Assembly (NCBI GenBank): GCA_021779695.1
Contig: JAJYAE010000301.1
Span: forward strand, 1-5,364
DNA length: 5,364 bases
Direction of reading: 5' to 3'
DNA from: Acidobacteriota bacterium
Lineage (GTDB): Bacteria; Acidobacteriota; Terriglobia; Terriglobales; Acidobacteriaceae
Shown here: piece by piece, positions 4,940-5,364 of the stretch
Numbering within the stretch: the stretch's first letter is position 1
Layout: each line of letters opens with the position of its first letter
Program-made: the position numbers and the translations under genes
Notes under the pieces: model-generated
What the model saw: only the letters and a program-made list of their open reading frames with translations
Databases searched by the model: none
What the model was told of the DNA's origin: nothing

Positions 4940-5364
4940 TTCGCCAGCATCAGTGGCGCGCGCAGGCGGATGTCGCGCGACGATGCGCCAATCTGCACTT
5001 CATACGCGCCGGGATCAGCCTGCCACCCCTTGGTCTCCGGATTCCAGTACGAAAGCGCCGCGCGGTCCAGCGTCAGTTGGACCGTCTTTGTTTCGCCGGG
5101 CTTCAACTCAATGCGCGAGAAGCCTTTGAGCTCGTGTTCGGGCCGGTCAATCTTCGCGTGGCCGTCGTGCACATAGAGTTGAACGACCTCCGCACCCGCG
5201 CGGCTGCCGGTATTGCGAACCTTGAAGCTGACCTGTACGGGTTGATCGCCGGCGGCCTTGCGCGGAGTGACCTTCAGGTCGCTGTAGGCAAACGTCGTGT
5301 AGCTGAGGCCATAGCCAAAGGGGAACTGTGGCTCGACCTTCTTCGTGTCGTAGTAGCGATAGCC
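4936..5364 (-). CDS. C-terminal part of a GH3 beta-glucosidase/beta-xylosidase-type glycoside hydrolase; start off-window
   Basis: The frame is open to the right edge of the window; 142 residues and the stop (TGA, 4938-4936) are present, and the GTG at 5172 is internal. The visible part starts with GYRYYD and PQFPFGYGLSYTTF (12-25), the hallmark of the end of the GH3 C-terminal domain. It continues with the fibronectin type III-like domain: VSFKVRNTGSRAGAEVVQLYV (45-65), RPEHELKGFSRIELKPGET (74-92), LDRAALSYW (99-107) and GAYEVQIGASSRDIRL (119-134). The nucleophile and (beta/alpha)8 barrel lie outside the window, so activity (beta-glucosidase, beta-xylosidase or other) cannot be fixed. GH3 enzymes release sugars from oligosaccharide ends. 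Its stop overlaps the start of the DUF3592-like gene by 4 nt, suggesting one transcript. Confidence 0.93.
   Translation of the reverse strand, partial: GYRYYDTKKVEPQFPFGYGLSYTTFAYSDLKVTPRKAAGDQPVQVSFKVRNTGSRAGAEVVQLYVHDGHAKIDRPEHELKGFSRIELKPGETKTVQLTLDRAALSYWNPETKGWQADPGAYEVQIGASSRDIRLRAPLMLAK

Noticed and set aside
4685..5176. A 163-codon plus-strand open frame over the DUF3592/GH3 junction
   Set aside because: It is antisense to the GH3 fibronectin-like domain and the DUF3592-like gene, both of which have clear family motifs.

Overview
The window looks chromosomal and, by protein flavour, comes from an Acidobacteriota genome of the Terriglobia/Acidobacteriaceae type (Edaphobacter, Granulicella, Terriglobus-like). 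This rests on recognising the family style of the left-edge protein (C-terminus of a large sortilin/VPS10-like beta-propeller protein), a GH3 glycosidase and a zinc-finger anti-sigma gene. It is not a database match. DNA is GC-rich (about 58-62% in stretches I counted), except around the DUF3592-like gene (about 50%).

Layout: (1) 2-802, +, the C-terminal 266 codons of a large secreted propeller-type protein whose start is off the window. (2) 833-1843, +, a complete Gfo/Idh/MocA NAD(P)-dependent sugar oxidoreductase, 30 bp after gene 1 and probably co-transcribed. (3) 1893-1969, -, a complete tRNA-Val(CAC) with encoded CCA, converging on the oxidoreductase. (4) 1970-2408, no credible gene; an 8-bp inverted repeat beside the tRNA, then a GC-rich leader before the next operon. 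(5) 2409-4490, +, a three-gene operon: RpoE-like sigma factor, single-pass anti-sigma factor with a zinc-binding HxxxCxxC motif, and a secreted Pro/Gln-rich protein with a DUF3106-type C-terminal half. (6) 4508-5364, -, a GH3 beta-glucosidase-type C-terminus followed by a small DUF3592-like membrane protein joined to it by a 4-nt ATGA overlap. The two blocks converge with only 17 bp between stop codons.

The operon is the centre of interest. The sigma/anti-sigma pair is a classical envelope-signalling switch, and the third gene is a candidate periplasmic sensor or effector. Reading it closely, I find that its C-terminal half is built on a strict 18-residue periodicity (seven consecutive units starting at residues 150, 168, 186, 204, 222, 240 and 258), each opening with a hydrophobic residue next to a proline. 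One unit reads LTPQQ, which fits the LTxxQ motif of CpxP/Spy periplasmic stress proteins. No mobile element, CRISPR array or obvious recent insertion was seen.
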